The translations under genes were made by a program, and so were the position numbers. The notes beneath the pieces were generated by a model that searched no databases, was not told the DNA's origin, and saw only the letters and a program-made list of their open reading frames with translations. Positions 10,747 to 18,330 of a DNA stretch of 64,000 nt are shown in pieces (position 1 is the first letter of the stretch; each line of letters opens with the position of its first letter). Source of the stretch: Lentzea albidocapillata subsp. violacea (GTDB lineage: Bacteria; Actinomycetota; Actinomycetes; Mycobacteriales; Pseudonocardiaceae); contig NZ_FNET01000008.1 in NCBI RefSeq assembly GCF_900100275.1, positions 186,001 to 250,000 on the forward strand. The letters are read 5' to 3'.

Positions 10747-10791
10747 TCAAACTTGATTAGTTCTCGCTAGCCTCTAGTCAAAGTTGACTAG
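10743..10791. promoter_or_regulatory. Tandem PadR operators upstream of the ABC exporter
   Basis: Two 18-bp dyads, CTAGTCAAACTTGATTAG (10743-10760) and CTAGTCAAAGTTGACTAG (10774-10791), share arms CTAGTCAA/TTGACTAG. Their centres are 31 bp apart, three helical turns, so two dimers would sit on one face of the DNA. The first overlaps the padR stop codon and the second ends 13 nt before the exporter ATG. Confidence 0.8.
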
Positions 10792-10804
10792 AGGGGACTC
10801 CGTC

Positions 10805-11737
10805 ATGATCAAGGCACGCGGCCTCGCGCGCCGATTCACCACGAAGACCGGTCCGGTGGACGCGGTCAGAGGGGTGGACATCGACGTCGCCGAGGGTGAA
10901 CTCGTCGGGTTCCTCGGCCCGAACGGCGCAGGCAAGTCCACGACGTTGCGCATGCTCACCACGCTGCTGCAACCGACCGCCGGCGAGGCGACGATCGGCG
11001 GGCACGACCTGCTGACCGACCCGGCCGGGGTGCGGCGCAACATCGGCTACGTGGGCCAGAAGAACGGCTCGGGCCTGGACCAGCGCGTCGCCGACGAACT
11101 GGAGTTCCAGGCCCGCTTCTACGGCCTGTCCCGGCACGACGCCCGTAAGAAGGTCGCCGACCTGCTCGAACGGTTCGACCTCCAGGGCCTGGAGAAGCGC
11201 GGCGTCATCACGTTGTCGGGCGGCCAGCAGCGCCGGCTCGACATCGCGATGGGCATGCTGCACGATCCGCGGCTGCTGTTCCTGGACGAGCCGTCCACGG
11301 CCCTCGACCCGCAGAGCCGCCGCAACCTGTGGGACCACATCAGGCAGCTCAAGGCCGATGGCGTCACGGTCTTCCTGACCACTCACTACCTGGACGAGGC
11401 CGACTTCCTCAGCGACCGGCTGCTGGTGATCGACCACGGCTCGATCGTCGGCGAGGGCTCACCGGACGAGCTCAAGCACCGCGTGTCCGGCGACCTCGTC
11501 GTGCTCGGCACGCCGCAGGCCTCGATCGTCGCCTCGAAGTTCGAGAACGCCGTCGTCGAGGGTGAGCAGGTCAGCTTCCGGATCCCGAACGGCGACCGCG
11601 CGTTGCCGGGGCTGCTGCGCGACCTCGACAACATCGGCGTCGAACTGCACTCGGTGCAGGTGCACCGGCCGACGCTCGACGACGTGTTCCTGACCATGAC
11701 CGGTCGTTCGTTGCGGGAGGAAGCCAATGCTGCGTGA
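10805..11737 (+). CDS. ABC exporter ATP-binding protein (DrrA type)
   Basis: 310 residues with Walker A GPNGAGKST, signature LSGGQQRR and Walker B LLFLDEPSTALDPQ, and the C-terminal extension ending in LDDVFLTMTGRSLRE that typifies the daunorubicin-resistance/ABC-2 exporter class. ATG at 10805. It pairs with the overlapping permease gene downstream; the substrate is unknown. Confidence 0.92.
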   Translation: MIKARGLARRFTTKTGPVDAVRGVDIDVAEGELVGFLGPNGAGKSTTLRMLTTLLQPTAGEATIGGHDLLTDPAGVRRNIGYVGQKNGSGLDQRVADELEFQARFYGLSRHDARKKVADLLERFDLQGLEKRGVITLSGGQQRRLDIAMGMLHDPRLLFLDEPSTALDPQSRRNLWDHIRQLKADGVTVFLTTHYLDEADFLSDRLLVIDHGSIVGEGSPDELKHRVSGDLVVLGTPQASIVASKFENAVVEGEQVSFRIPNGDRALPGLLRDLDNIGVELHSVQVHRPTLDDVFLTMTGRSLREEANAA

Positions 11738-12440
11738 CACCTGGCTCGTGTTCTGCCGTGTGATGCTGCCCGTGCTGCGCAACCCGGTCGCCGTCGTGTT
11801 CGGGATCGCCCAGCCGTTGCTCTACCTCGGGCTCTTCGGGCCGCTGCTCGGCGACACGGGCTGGCAGTGGTTCGTGCCGGGCCTGCTGGTGCAGATGGCG
11901 TTGTTCGGCACCGCGTACGCGGGCTTCTCGCTGCTGCCCGAGGTGCGCACGGGCGTGATGGAACGGCTGCGGGTCACCCCGGTCAGCCGGATCGCGCTGC
12001 TCGTCGGCAGGGTCGGCAAGGACGTGGTGCTGCTGGTCGTGCAGAGCCTGCTGATCATGCTCGCCGCGATGCTGTTCGGCTTCCGGGCCACGGCCGGGCA
12101 GATGCTGCTCGGGCTCGGACTGGTGGCGTTGCTGGGCGTCGCGATCGGGTCGGTGTCGTACGCGATCGCGCTGAAGGTGAAACTGGAGTACGTCTTCGCG
12201 TCCGTGCTGTCGGCGTCGATCGTGCCGTTGATGCTGCTCTCCGGCGTGCTGCTGCCGATGTCGAACGGCCCGCAGTGGCTCTACTGGCTGTCGCGGCTCA
12301 ACCCGCTGGCGCACGTCGTCGACGCCGAGCGGTCGATCTTCAACCCCGGCACGATGCTGTACGGGCTGATCTCCGTGGCGGCGTTGGTCCTGGTCGGCGT
12401 GTTCTACGGCGTCCGCACGTTCAACAAGGAATCAGCTTGA
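11727..12440 (+). CDS. ABC-2 type permease
   Basis: 237 residues with six predicted membrane helices and the ABC-2 core (FASVLSASIVPLMLLSGVLLPM, followed by the conserved LNPLAHVVDAER). It overlaps the ATPase gene by 11 nt and is translationally coupled to it. Its 3' end overlaps rsmI, on the other strand, by 9 nt. It forms the membrane half of the PadR-regulated exporter. Confidence 0.9.
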   Translation: MLRDTWLVFCRVMLPVLRNPVAVVFGIAQPLLYLGLFGPLLGDTGWQWFVPGLLVQMALFGTAYAGFSLLPEVRTGVMERLRVTPVSRIALLVGRVGKDVVLLVVQSLLIMLAAMLFGFRATAGQMLLGLGLVALLGVAIGSVSYAIALKVKLEYVFASVLSASIVPLMLLSGVLLPMSNGPQWLYWLSRLNPLAHVVDAERSIFNPGTMLYGLISVAALVLVGVFYGVRTFNKESA

Positions 12441-13286
12441 CTTGATCGCCGCGTCGTAGAGCGTCTTCTTGCTGATCCCGGCCGCCTCCGCGACCTCGGC
12501 GGCGGCCGACTTCATCCGCTCCCCGTCGGCGACGCGCTGCCTGACCTCGGCGACGAGCGTGTCGAGGTCGGGCGTGTTCGCGACGGGAGCAGGACCGAGC
12601 ACCACGGTGATCTCGCCGCGTGCGCCTTCCACGGCCCACTCGGCGAGTTCGGCCAGTGAGCCGCGCACGACCTCTTCGTACTTCTTCGTCAGTTCGCGGC
12701 ACACGGCGGCACGTCGGTCCGGCCCGAGCACCTCGACGGCGTCCGCGAGCGTGTCCGCGAGCCGATGGGGTGCCTCGAAGAAGACGACCGTGCGTTGTTC
12801 GGTGGTCAAAGGGGCGAACCAACGCTTGCGCTCACCAGACTTGCGCGGTGGGAAGCCGTCGAACGCGAACCTGTCGCTCGGCAGGCCGGACAGGGCGAGC
12901 GCCGTCGTCACCGCGGACGGCCCCGGCAGGCACGTGACCGTGAGGTCCTGCTCGACGCACGCGGCGACGAGCCGGTAGCCCGGATCGGAAACGGACGGCA
13001 TTCCGGCGTCCGTCACGAGCAGCACGGTCGCGCCGCCGTGGAGCGATTCGAGCAGTCCCGGCAGGCGCCCGACCTCGTTCTGGTCGTAGAAGCTGATCAC
13101 CCGCCCGGACGGTTTGACCTGCAACGCGGCCGCGAGGCTGTGCAGCCTTCTGGTGTCCTCGGCGGCGATCACGTCGGCCGTCCCGAGTGCCTCGATCAGG
13201 CGTGCGGAAGCGTCGCGAATATCCCCGAGAGGGGTGGCTGCCAGGACCAGACGGCCTGAACCGGATACAGGACTCACAAGCTTCAC
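12432..13286 (-). CDS. rsmI: 16S rRNA (cytidine1402-2'-O)-methyltransferase
   Basis: 284-residue SPOUT/tetrapyrrole-methylase-fold enzyme that methylates C1402 in the ribosomal P site. Motifs: LAATPLGDIRDASAR, AAEDTRRLHSL, TDAGMPSVSDPGYRLV, LPGPSAVTTAL and the C-terminal helix AGISKKTLYDAAIK. It starts 15 nt from the divergent pmt gene. The rsmI/pmt divergence is conserved in mycobacteria. Confidence 0.95.
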   Translation of the reverse strand: MKLVSPVSGSGRLVLAATPLGDIRDASARLIEALGTADVIAAEDTRRLHSLAAALQVKPSGRVISFYDQNEVGRLPGLLESLHGGATVLLVTDAGMPSVSDPGYRLVAACVEQDLTVTCLPGPSAVTTALALSGLPSDRFAFDGFPPRKSGERKRWFAPLTTEQRTVVFFEAPHRLADTLADAVEVLGPDRRAAVCRELTKKYEEVVRGSLAELAEWAVEGARGEITVVLGPAPVANTPDLDTLVAEVRQRVADGERMKSAAAEVAEAAGISKKTLYDAAIKSS

Positions 13287-13301
13287 CCTACGATCGGCGG
13301 C

Positions 13302-14840
13302 GTGACAGTCCTCGTGCAGCCAGGAGAGGCGCCCGTCGTCGTCGAGGAGCCGCCTACGGATCGTGCGGCGGTACTAGACCCGCCTCCGTCCGGAGACCGC
13401 ATGCGCGGGTGGCTCATGACGGCCGTCGTGACGCTGATCGGTGCCGTCGTGCGCTTCTGGAACGTCGGGTATCCGACGGACAAGGGCACGCCGATCTTCG
13501 ACGAGAAGCATTACGTGCCGCAGACGGCGCAGGTGCTGCGCAACGGCGGCTACGAGGACAACCCGGGCTACGAGCTGATCGTCCACCCGCCGCTCGCCAA
13601 ACAGCTGATGGCGATCGGCCAGGAGCTCTTCGGCTACGACGGCATCGGCTGGCGGTTCGCCTCGGCGCTCGCCGGCGCGATCACGATCCTGCTCATCGTC
13701 CGGATCGCCCGCCGCCTGACCCGGTCGGACCTGCTGGGCGCGCTGGCCGGTGTCCTGCTCATCGCCGACGGCGTCTCGCACGTCCAGTCGCGGATGGGCA
13801 TGCTCGACATCTTCATCGCGCTGTTCGTCGTGGCCGCGTTCGGCTGTCTGGTCGCCGACCGCGAACAGATGCGCGCCCGACTCGCCGTGGCCGTGCGCGA
13901 GGGCTTCATCAACAACTCGGCGTTCGGGCCGTGGATGGGCTTCCGCTGGTGGCGCTTCGGTGCGGGCGTGATGCTTGGTGCGGCGTGCGGCATCAAGTGG
14001 TCCGGCGTCTGGTACATCGCCGCGTTCGGTCTGCTGACGGTCATCTGGAGCGCGCTGGCACGGCGTGCCGCGGGCGTCGAGCAGCCGTGGCTGGGCGCGC
14101 TGGTGAAGGACGTCCTGCCGTCGCTGGGCGGCCTGGTCGCGGTCCCCGTGCTGGTCTACGTCGCGACGTGGTTCCCGTGGATGGCCAGCGAGACCGGCAT
14201 CGACCGGCACGTGGTCGGCGGCAAGGTCCAGGACATCGCGTACATCCCCGACGTCCTGCAGTCGCTTTGGTACAACGCGAAGAACGTCTACAAGTTCCAC
14301 GTCGAGCTGGTCACCTCGGAGACCAACCGGCACCCGTGGGAGTCGAAGCCGTGGACGTGGCCGATGGGCCTGCGTCCGATGCTCTACTACTACGACAACT
14401 CCGTCACCGGCTGCGGCGCGGCGTCGTGCCTCGGCGCGATCATGCTCATCGGCACGCCCGCGATGTGGTGGCTCGCGTTCCCGGTGATCGGCTGGGCGCT
14501 GTACCGCAGCATCGGCCGCATGGACTGGCGTTACGCCGGCGTCCTGGTCGGCTACGCCGCCGGCCTGCTGCCGTGGTTCCTCAACCTCGACCGGCAGATG
14601 TACTTCTTCTACGTCACGCCGATGGCGCCGTTCCTGGTGCTGCTGATCGTGCTGGCGCTGGGCGAGATCCTGGGCCGGCGCACCGCGGGTTCGGAACGCC
14701 GTGGCACCGGGCTGCTGGTCGTGGCGCTGTACGTGGGCATCGTGGTGGCGAACTTCGTGTGGCTGTGGCCGATCCTGAACGGCAACCCGATCACACCGGA
14801 GATGTGGCAACAGCAGCTGTGGCTGCCTAGCTGGCGCTGA
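13302..14840 (+). CDS. pmt: Protein O-mannosyltransferase
   Basis: 512-residue GT39 membrane glycosyltransferase that transfers mannose from polyprenyl-phosphomannose to exported proteins. The N-terminus is cytoplasmic (GTG start) and is followed by about ten membrane helices. The first external loop carries the catalytic acidic motif IFDEKHYVP, and a PMT motif is seen at HPPLAKQLMAIGQELFGY. It is the actinobacterial homologue of Rv1002c. Confidence 0.94.
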   Translation: MTVLVQPGEAPVVVEEPPTDRAAVLDPPPSGDRMRGWLMTAVVTLIGAVVRFWNVGYPTDKGTPIFDEKHYVPQTAQVLRNGGYEDNPGYELIVHPPLAKQLMAIGQELFGYDGIGWRFASALAGAITILLIVRIARRLTRSDLLGALAGVLLIADGVSHVQSRMGMLDIFIALFVVAAFGCLVADREQMRARLAVAVREGFINNSAFGPWMGFRWWRFGAGVMLGAACGIKWSGVWYIAAFGLLTVIWSALARRAAGVEQPWLGALVKDVLPSLGGLVAVPVLVYVATWFPWMASETGIDRHVVGGKVQDIAYIPDVLQSLWYNAKNVYKFHVELVTSETNRHPWESKPWTWPMGLRPMLYYYDNSVTGCGAASCLGAIMLIGTPAMWWLAFPVIGWALYRSIGRMDWRYAGVLVGYAAGLLPWFLNLDRQMYFFYVTPMAPFLVLLIVLALGEILGRRTAGSERRGTGLLVVALYVGIVVANFVWLWPILNGNPITPEMWQQQLWLPSWR

Positions 14841-15486
14841 TCTCGAGGGCTTTCTCCTTGGTCAGGTCACCTTCGAGTCTCATGGTGACCTGACCTCGTT
14901 GCCAGATCAGGGTTTGGCCTGTCTTGTTCGGTTCCTCGGCATGCCAGTGGCCGTCGCGGTCGATGTAGAAGAACACGTGCGGGTACGGGATCCAGATCTT
15001 GTCGCCGATCTGCTCGACGCCCTCCTGGTGGACGAGCTTGCCGACAGCCGAGCTGATGGTGCCGTCGAACTGGTCGAGCCTCAGGCCGCCGTAGTGCAGG
15101 CTGACGAACCGTCCTTCGTGGACGGTGATGTGGTCCGGCGTGCCGAGCTTCGCCGGCAGGTGGATCTCGAACGGCATCTTCTTCCGGGCTTCGTCGAGTG
15201 AGACGTCCTGGCTGGGCAACGGAGGGGCGACCGATCGCGGTGCCTCCGCGCGGAACTCGACGCCGGCGAACTCCAGGAGCTGCTGCACGCCCGCCCGCAC
15301 CGCCGGGGACACCGCGAAGGCGATCGCCGACGCGGTGATCGCGGCCACCAGCGCCTTGAGCCAGCGGCTTCTTCTCCGGGGCGCGTTGATCCTGGTCAAC
15401 ACCTGCGCGGTGACGTCCGGCGGTTCCGGCACGTGGATCTGCCGGCCCAGATCGCGGAGGGCGGCCTCTGCCCGGTCATCGATCAT
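14827..15486 (-). CDS. Membrane anti-sigma factor-like protein
   Basis: 219 residues: a cytoplasmic N-terminal segment, one membrane helix (residues about 43-62, ALVAAITASAIAFAV) and an extracytoplasmic domain. It overlaps the sigma gene by 11 nt, the typical arrangement of a co-expressed anti-sigma. There is no zinc HxxxCxxC motif, so it would be a non-ZAS anti-sigma. The assignment comes mainly from context. The 3' end overlaps pmt by 14 nt tail to tail. Confidence 0.65.
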   Translation of the reverse strand: MIDDRAEAALRDLGRQIHVPEPPDVTAQVLTRINAPRRRSRWLKALVAAITASAIAFAVSPAVRAGVQQLLEFAGVEFRAEAPRSVAPPLPSQDVSLDEARKKMPFEIHLPAKLGTPDHITVHEGRFVSLHYGGLRLDQFDGTISSAVGKLVHQEGVEQIGDKIWIPYPHVFFYIDRDGHWHAEEPNKTGQTLIWQRGQVTMRLEGDLTKEKALEISAS

Positions 15487-15997
15487 GGGCCACCTCCTCC
15501 AGCATCGGGCGCAGCCTGGCCAGGGCGCGCGACAGCCTCGACTTCACGGTTCCCTTGGCCACGTTGAGGGTCTGCGCGGTCTCGGCCTCGCTCAGGTCCA
15601 GCAGGTACCGGCACGTGACGACCTGGCGGTCGGCCTCGTTCAGGCTCTGGACGGCCTTCAGGAGCTTGGCGCGGGAGTCGTCCACGAGCGTGCCGGGGTC
15701 GTCGTGGTCGACGGTCTCGGTGACGGCGGCGAGTCTGAGCTCCATCAGGTTGCGCCGCCGTCTGCCGCGATGCAGGTTCTTCGTCTCGTTGGCGACGATC
15801 TTGAGCAGCCACGGCTTGAAGTCGGCCTCGGGCTTGAACGTGTGGAGCTTCCGGTACGCCTTCACGAACGCCTCCTGCACCACGTCACCGGCGTCCGCAC
15901 CGGCCCCGAGCAGGTACGCCGTCCGGTGCGCGAGCGCGGTGTACCGGGCGACCAGCTCGCCGTAGGCCGCCTGGTCGCCTGCGATCGCCCGTGCCAC
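15476..15997 (-). CDS. ECF RNA polymerase sigma factor
   Basis: 173 residues with sigma region 2 (DAGDVVQEAFVKAYRKLHTF, KPWLLKIVANETKNLHR) and region 4 (EADRQVVTCRYLLDLSEAET, AKGTVKSRLSRALARLRPML). It directs RNA polymerase to a small regulon, likely including its own promoter. The start is taken as GTG at 15997; the frame is open upstream with TDEAVA but has no ATG/GTG/TTG there. Confidence 0.92.
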   Translation of the reverse strand: MARAIAGDQAAYGELVARYTALAHRTAYLLGAGADAGDVVQEAFVKAYRKLHTFKPEADFKPWLLKIVANETKNLHRGRRRRNLMELRLAAVTETVDHDDPGTLVDDSRAKLLKAVQSLNEADRQVVTCRYLLDLSEAETAQTLNVAKGTVKSRLSRALARLRPMLEEVAHDR

Positions 15998-16021
15998 CGC
16001 TTCGTCCGTGATGCCCTCTCT

Positions 16022-16052
16022 ACACCGGGAACCTCACGTTGGTTCCCGGTGT
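16022..16052. promoter_or_regulatory. Symmetric divergent ECF-type promoter
   Basis: ACACCGGGAACC (16022-16033) and GGTTCCCGGTGT (16041-16052) form a perfect 12-bp inverted repeat between the sigma gene and the divergent secreted-protein gene. Each arm contains GGGAACC, the -35 motif of many ECF sigma factors, one per direction. The downstream ATG lies only 9 nt after the repeat, so at most a very short leader is possible. Confidence 0.6.
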
Positions 16053-16061
16053 ATTCGCGTC

Positions 16062-16664
16062 ATGAGGATTCTCGCCTTGTTATGCGCTTTCCTGCTGATC
16101 AGCACACCAAGTGCGCTCGCGGGCGGCTGGGCGGTCACGTACGTCGACCCGGTGCCGTCGATCCAGCCCTCCGTGACCCACACGGTCGGCTACTGGGTGC
16201 TGCAGCACGGCACCCATCCGTTCTCCGGCGACCTGGGCGGAACCGGGCTGCGCTTCAAGTCCGGGGCGGACTCACGGGAGTTCGTCGGCGTCGCGCTGCG
16301 CGAACCCGCGCACTACGCCGTGACGTTCTCCCTGCCCGCCGGCTCGTACGAGGTGTTCGGCATGCAGGGCGTGTTCCCGGAGCACCCGCTGGGCACGCTG
16401 ACCGTGCCGGGCACGTTGCTGGTGAAACCCGTGGACCCGCAGATGGTGCGGGGAACGGTCGACGGTCCGTCGCCGTGGCAGGAGATCGCACCGCCACTGG
16501 CGAAAACCGCGGTCTCCGCCTCGCCCGCCCCGGCTGCCGCGGTGGTGCCTTCCGAACCTTCCGGAAAGCCCTTGCCCGTGTGGATCGCAGGACTCGTCGT
16601 CGCCGGCGCGGCCGGTGTGTTCCTGCTGCTGCGCAGGAGGTTCCGGCCAAACGCCCGGAGGTGA
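16062..16664 (+). CDS. Secreted membrane-anchored protein of unknown function
   Basis: 200 residues: signal peptide (MRILALLCAFLLISTPSALA), an extracytoplasmic beta-rich domain of about 130 residues, a Pro/Ala-rich stalk and a C-terminal membrane helix (VWIAGLVVAGAAGVFLLL) with a basic RRRFRPNARR tail. The topology is single-pass with the bulk outside. It is divergent from the ECF sigma gene and probably in its regulon. I do not recognise the family. Confidence 0.8.
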   Translation: MRILALLCAFLLISTPSALAGGWAVTYVDPVPSIQPSVTHTVGYWVLQHGTHPFSGDLGGTGLRFKSGADSREFVGVALREPAHYAVTFSLPAGSYEVFGMQGVFPEHPLGTLTVPGTLLVKPVDPQMVRGTVDGPSPWQEIAPPLAKTAVSASPAPAAAVVPSEPSGKPLPVWIAGLVVAGAAGVFLLLRRRFRPNARR

Positions 16665-16805
16665 GTGGTGAGGCGATCGGCGGAACCGCCCCACCACTCT
16701 TCGCGTGGCATCCCGTGAGATGCCGAGGCTTTCCGGGTGGACCACGGCTTAGGTCGTTGAACGGTGAACCACCGTTACCGCCGGCCCTCACGTTCACCCG
16801 TTCGC

Positions 16806-18230
16806 CTATGCGTCGACCGGAACCTCCTGCGGAACCGGTATCGCGACGTCGGCGGGAACCTCCTGCCCGGGCACCGCCACCGGCCCGAGCTCGGGTCCGT
16901 CCTGGGACGACGGTGCCGTCGACACCAGCGCCACCGGAACGTCCGCAGGCGGCACGAACGTCGCCTCCGACCTGATCTTCGGCGGCGTGGCGGACCACGG
17001 CTTGAGGTTCTGCACGATCTCCTCGTAGAACGACGAGACCGCGTTCAGCACCGAGTCGATGAACGAGTTGCGCCCGGTGCCGCGTTTCGAGCCCATCTGG
17101 ACCGAGATCTCGACCCTGAACCCGCGGATCTCCCTCTGCGGATCGGCGATCAGCAGCGCGGGATTCGCCCGGACCGCACCCAGCAACTCCGACGCGCCGG
17201 CCCCTCTGGCGTGCGCGACGAACGCCTCCAGCCGGACCGAGTCAGGCGCGTTCTTCAGCTGCCGGAGCAGCCAGTTGATCCGGGTCGCCGGCCGTCCTTC
17301 CCTGGGACCTTCGACGTCGACACCGCAGATCACCCTGCCTGCCCGCAGATCGGCGACGACGTGCAGCGTGCCGACCGTGTCGGGAATGCGAATCCCACCG
17401 GACAGCTTCCCGTCGGCCACCAACTGCGCGAGCTGACGGGAAAGGCGGGCCTGCGGTTCGGCGAGATCCTTGCGGGACAACGCCGGGGTGACGTCCGTGC
17501 CGAGGCGCCTGCCGAGCTGCAGTCCGGCGAACCGGAGCAGAGCCTCGAACCGGAGCACCACATCGGGTGCGATCTTGTCGGTCGTCCGCAGCGTGCGAGC
17601 CTCGACCGCGTCGCGCAGCGGAACCCACGACTGGCCCATGTCCTCGAACGCCATCGCGCCCGACCGCGGATGCTCGAGGTACCTGATCAGCTCACCGAGG
17701 ATCCACGCCTGGTCGGGGTCGGCCACGCCGCGGTGTTCCTTCTGCATCACGGCTTCGCAGAGCACCTCGCTCCACGACCAGTGGTGCAGCGCGACCTTCT
17801 TGAGCTTCTTGCGGTCCACCGGCGTCGGGTGCTGGCCGGGCAACGGCGAGATCTCGTTCGAGATCGTGATGACCGCGTCGAACCCGAACTCCCGCGCGAC
17901 GTCGAGGTAGTTCTCCAACTGCTCCACCTGGAGCTCGTTGGACCCGGTCTTGACCTCGACCAGCGCCGTCCACGACTTCTGCCCGCGGGTGACCCGGACC
18001 AACCCGTCCGGGATGAGCTTGCGGCCGTCGAGTTCGAACGGGACCTCGATGAAGGTCTGCACAGCGGCAGCGGGTGCTCCCAGCGGCTGGGTCAACGCCC
18101 GCCCGAACTCGCGCACCGCTGACATGACAGCCAGCAATGCCGATGTCGCCCGTCGTTCTTGTTCTTCAGCACCGTTGATGCCCGAAGTCGGAATCAGGCG
18201 TGCGGAATGCCAACTCTCTTCAGCGGTCAT
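16806..18230 (-). CDS. PD-(D/E)XK nuclease-fold-like protein
   Basis: 474 residues. Near residue 75 there is IPDGLVRV and about 15 residues later ALVEVKTG. This is the PD...(D/E)xK spacing of restriction-endonuclease-like folds, where the D and the E/K pair bind metal. The remaining 370 residues contain no domain I recognise, and the C-terminus is Pro/Val-rich. It could be a nuclease or a catalytically dead relative. It sits alone between convergent and divergent host genes. Confidence 0.6.
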   Translation of the reverse strand: MTAEESWHSARLIPTSGINGAEEQERRATSALLAVMSAVREFGRALTQPLGAPAAAVQTFIEVPFELDGRKLIPDGLVRVTRGQKSWTALVEVKTGSNELQVEQLENYLDVAREFGFDAVITISNEISPLPGQHPTPVDRKKLKKVALHHWSWSEVLCEAVMQKEHRGVADPDQAWILGELIRYLEHPRSGAMAFEDMGQSWVPLRDAVEARTLRTTDKIAPDVVLRFEALLRFAGLQLGRRLGTDVTPALSRKDLAEPQARLSRQLAQLVADGKLSGGIRIPDTVGTLHVVADLRAGRVICGVDVEGPREGRPATRINWLLRQLKNAPDSVRLEAFVAHARGAGASELLGAVRANPALLIADPQREIRGFRVEISVQMGSKRGTGRNSFIDSVLNAVSSFYEEIVQNLKPWSATPPKIRSEATFVPPADVPVALVSTAPSSQDGPELGPVAVPGQEVPADVAIPVPQEVPVDA

Positions 18231-18330
18231 AGTTCCCTCGCATGGCGGCTTTGCGGTCAGGAAACAACAACGCTGTCGTCGTTGAACTCTTTATGACCGT
18301 TACCCGCCTGCGAGGTGTTCACCCGTTCGC

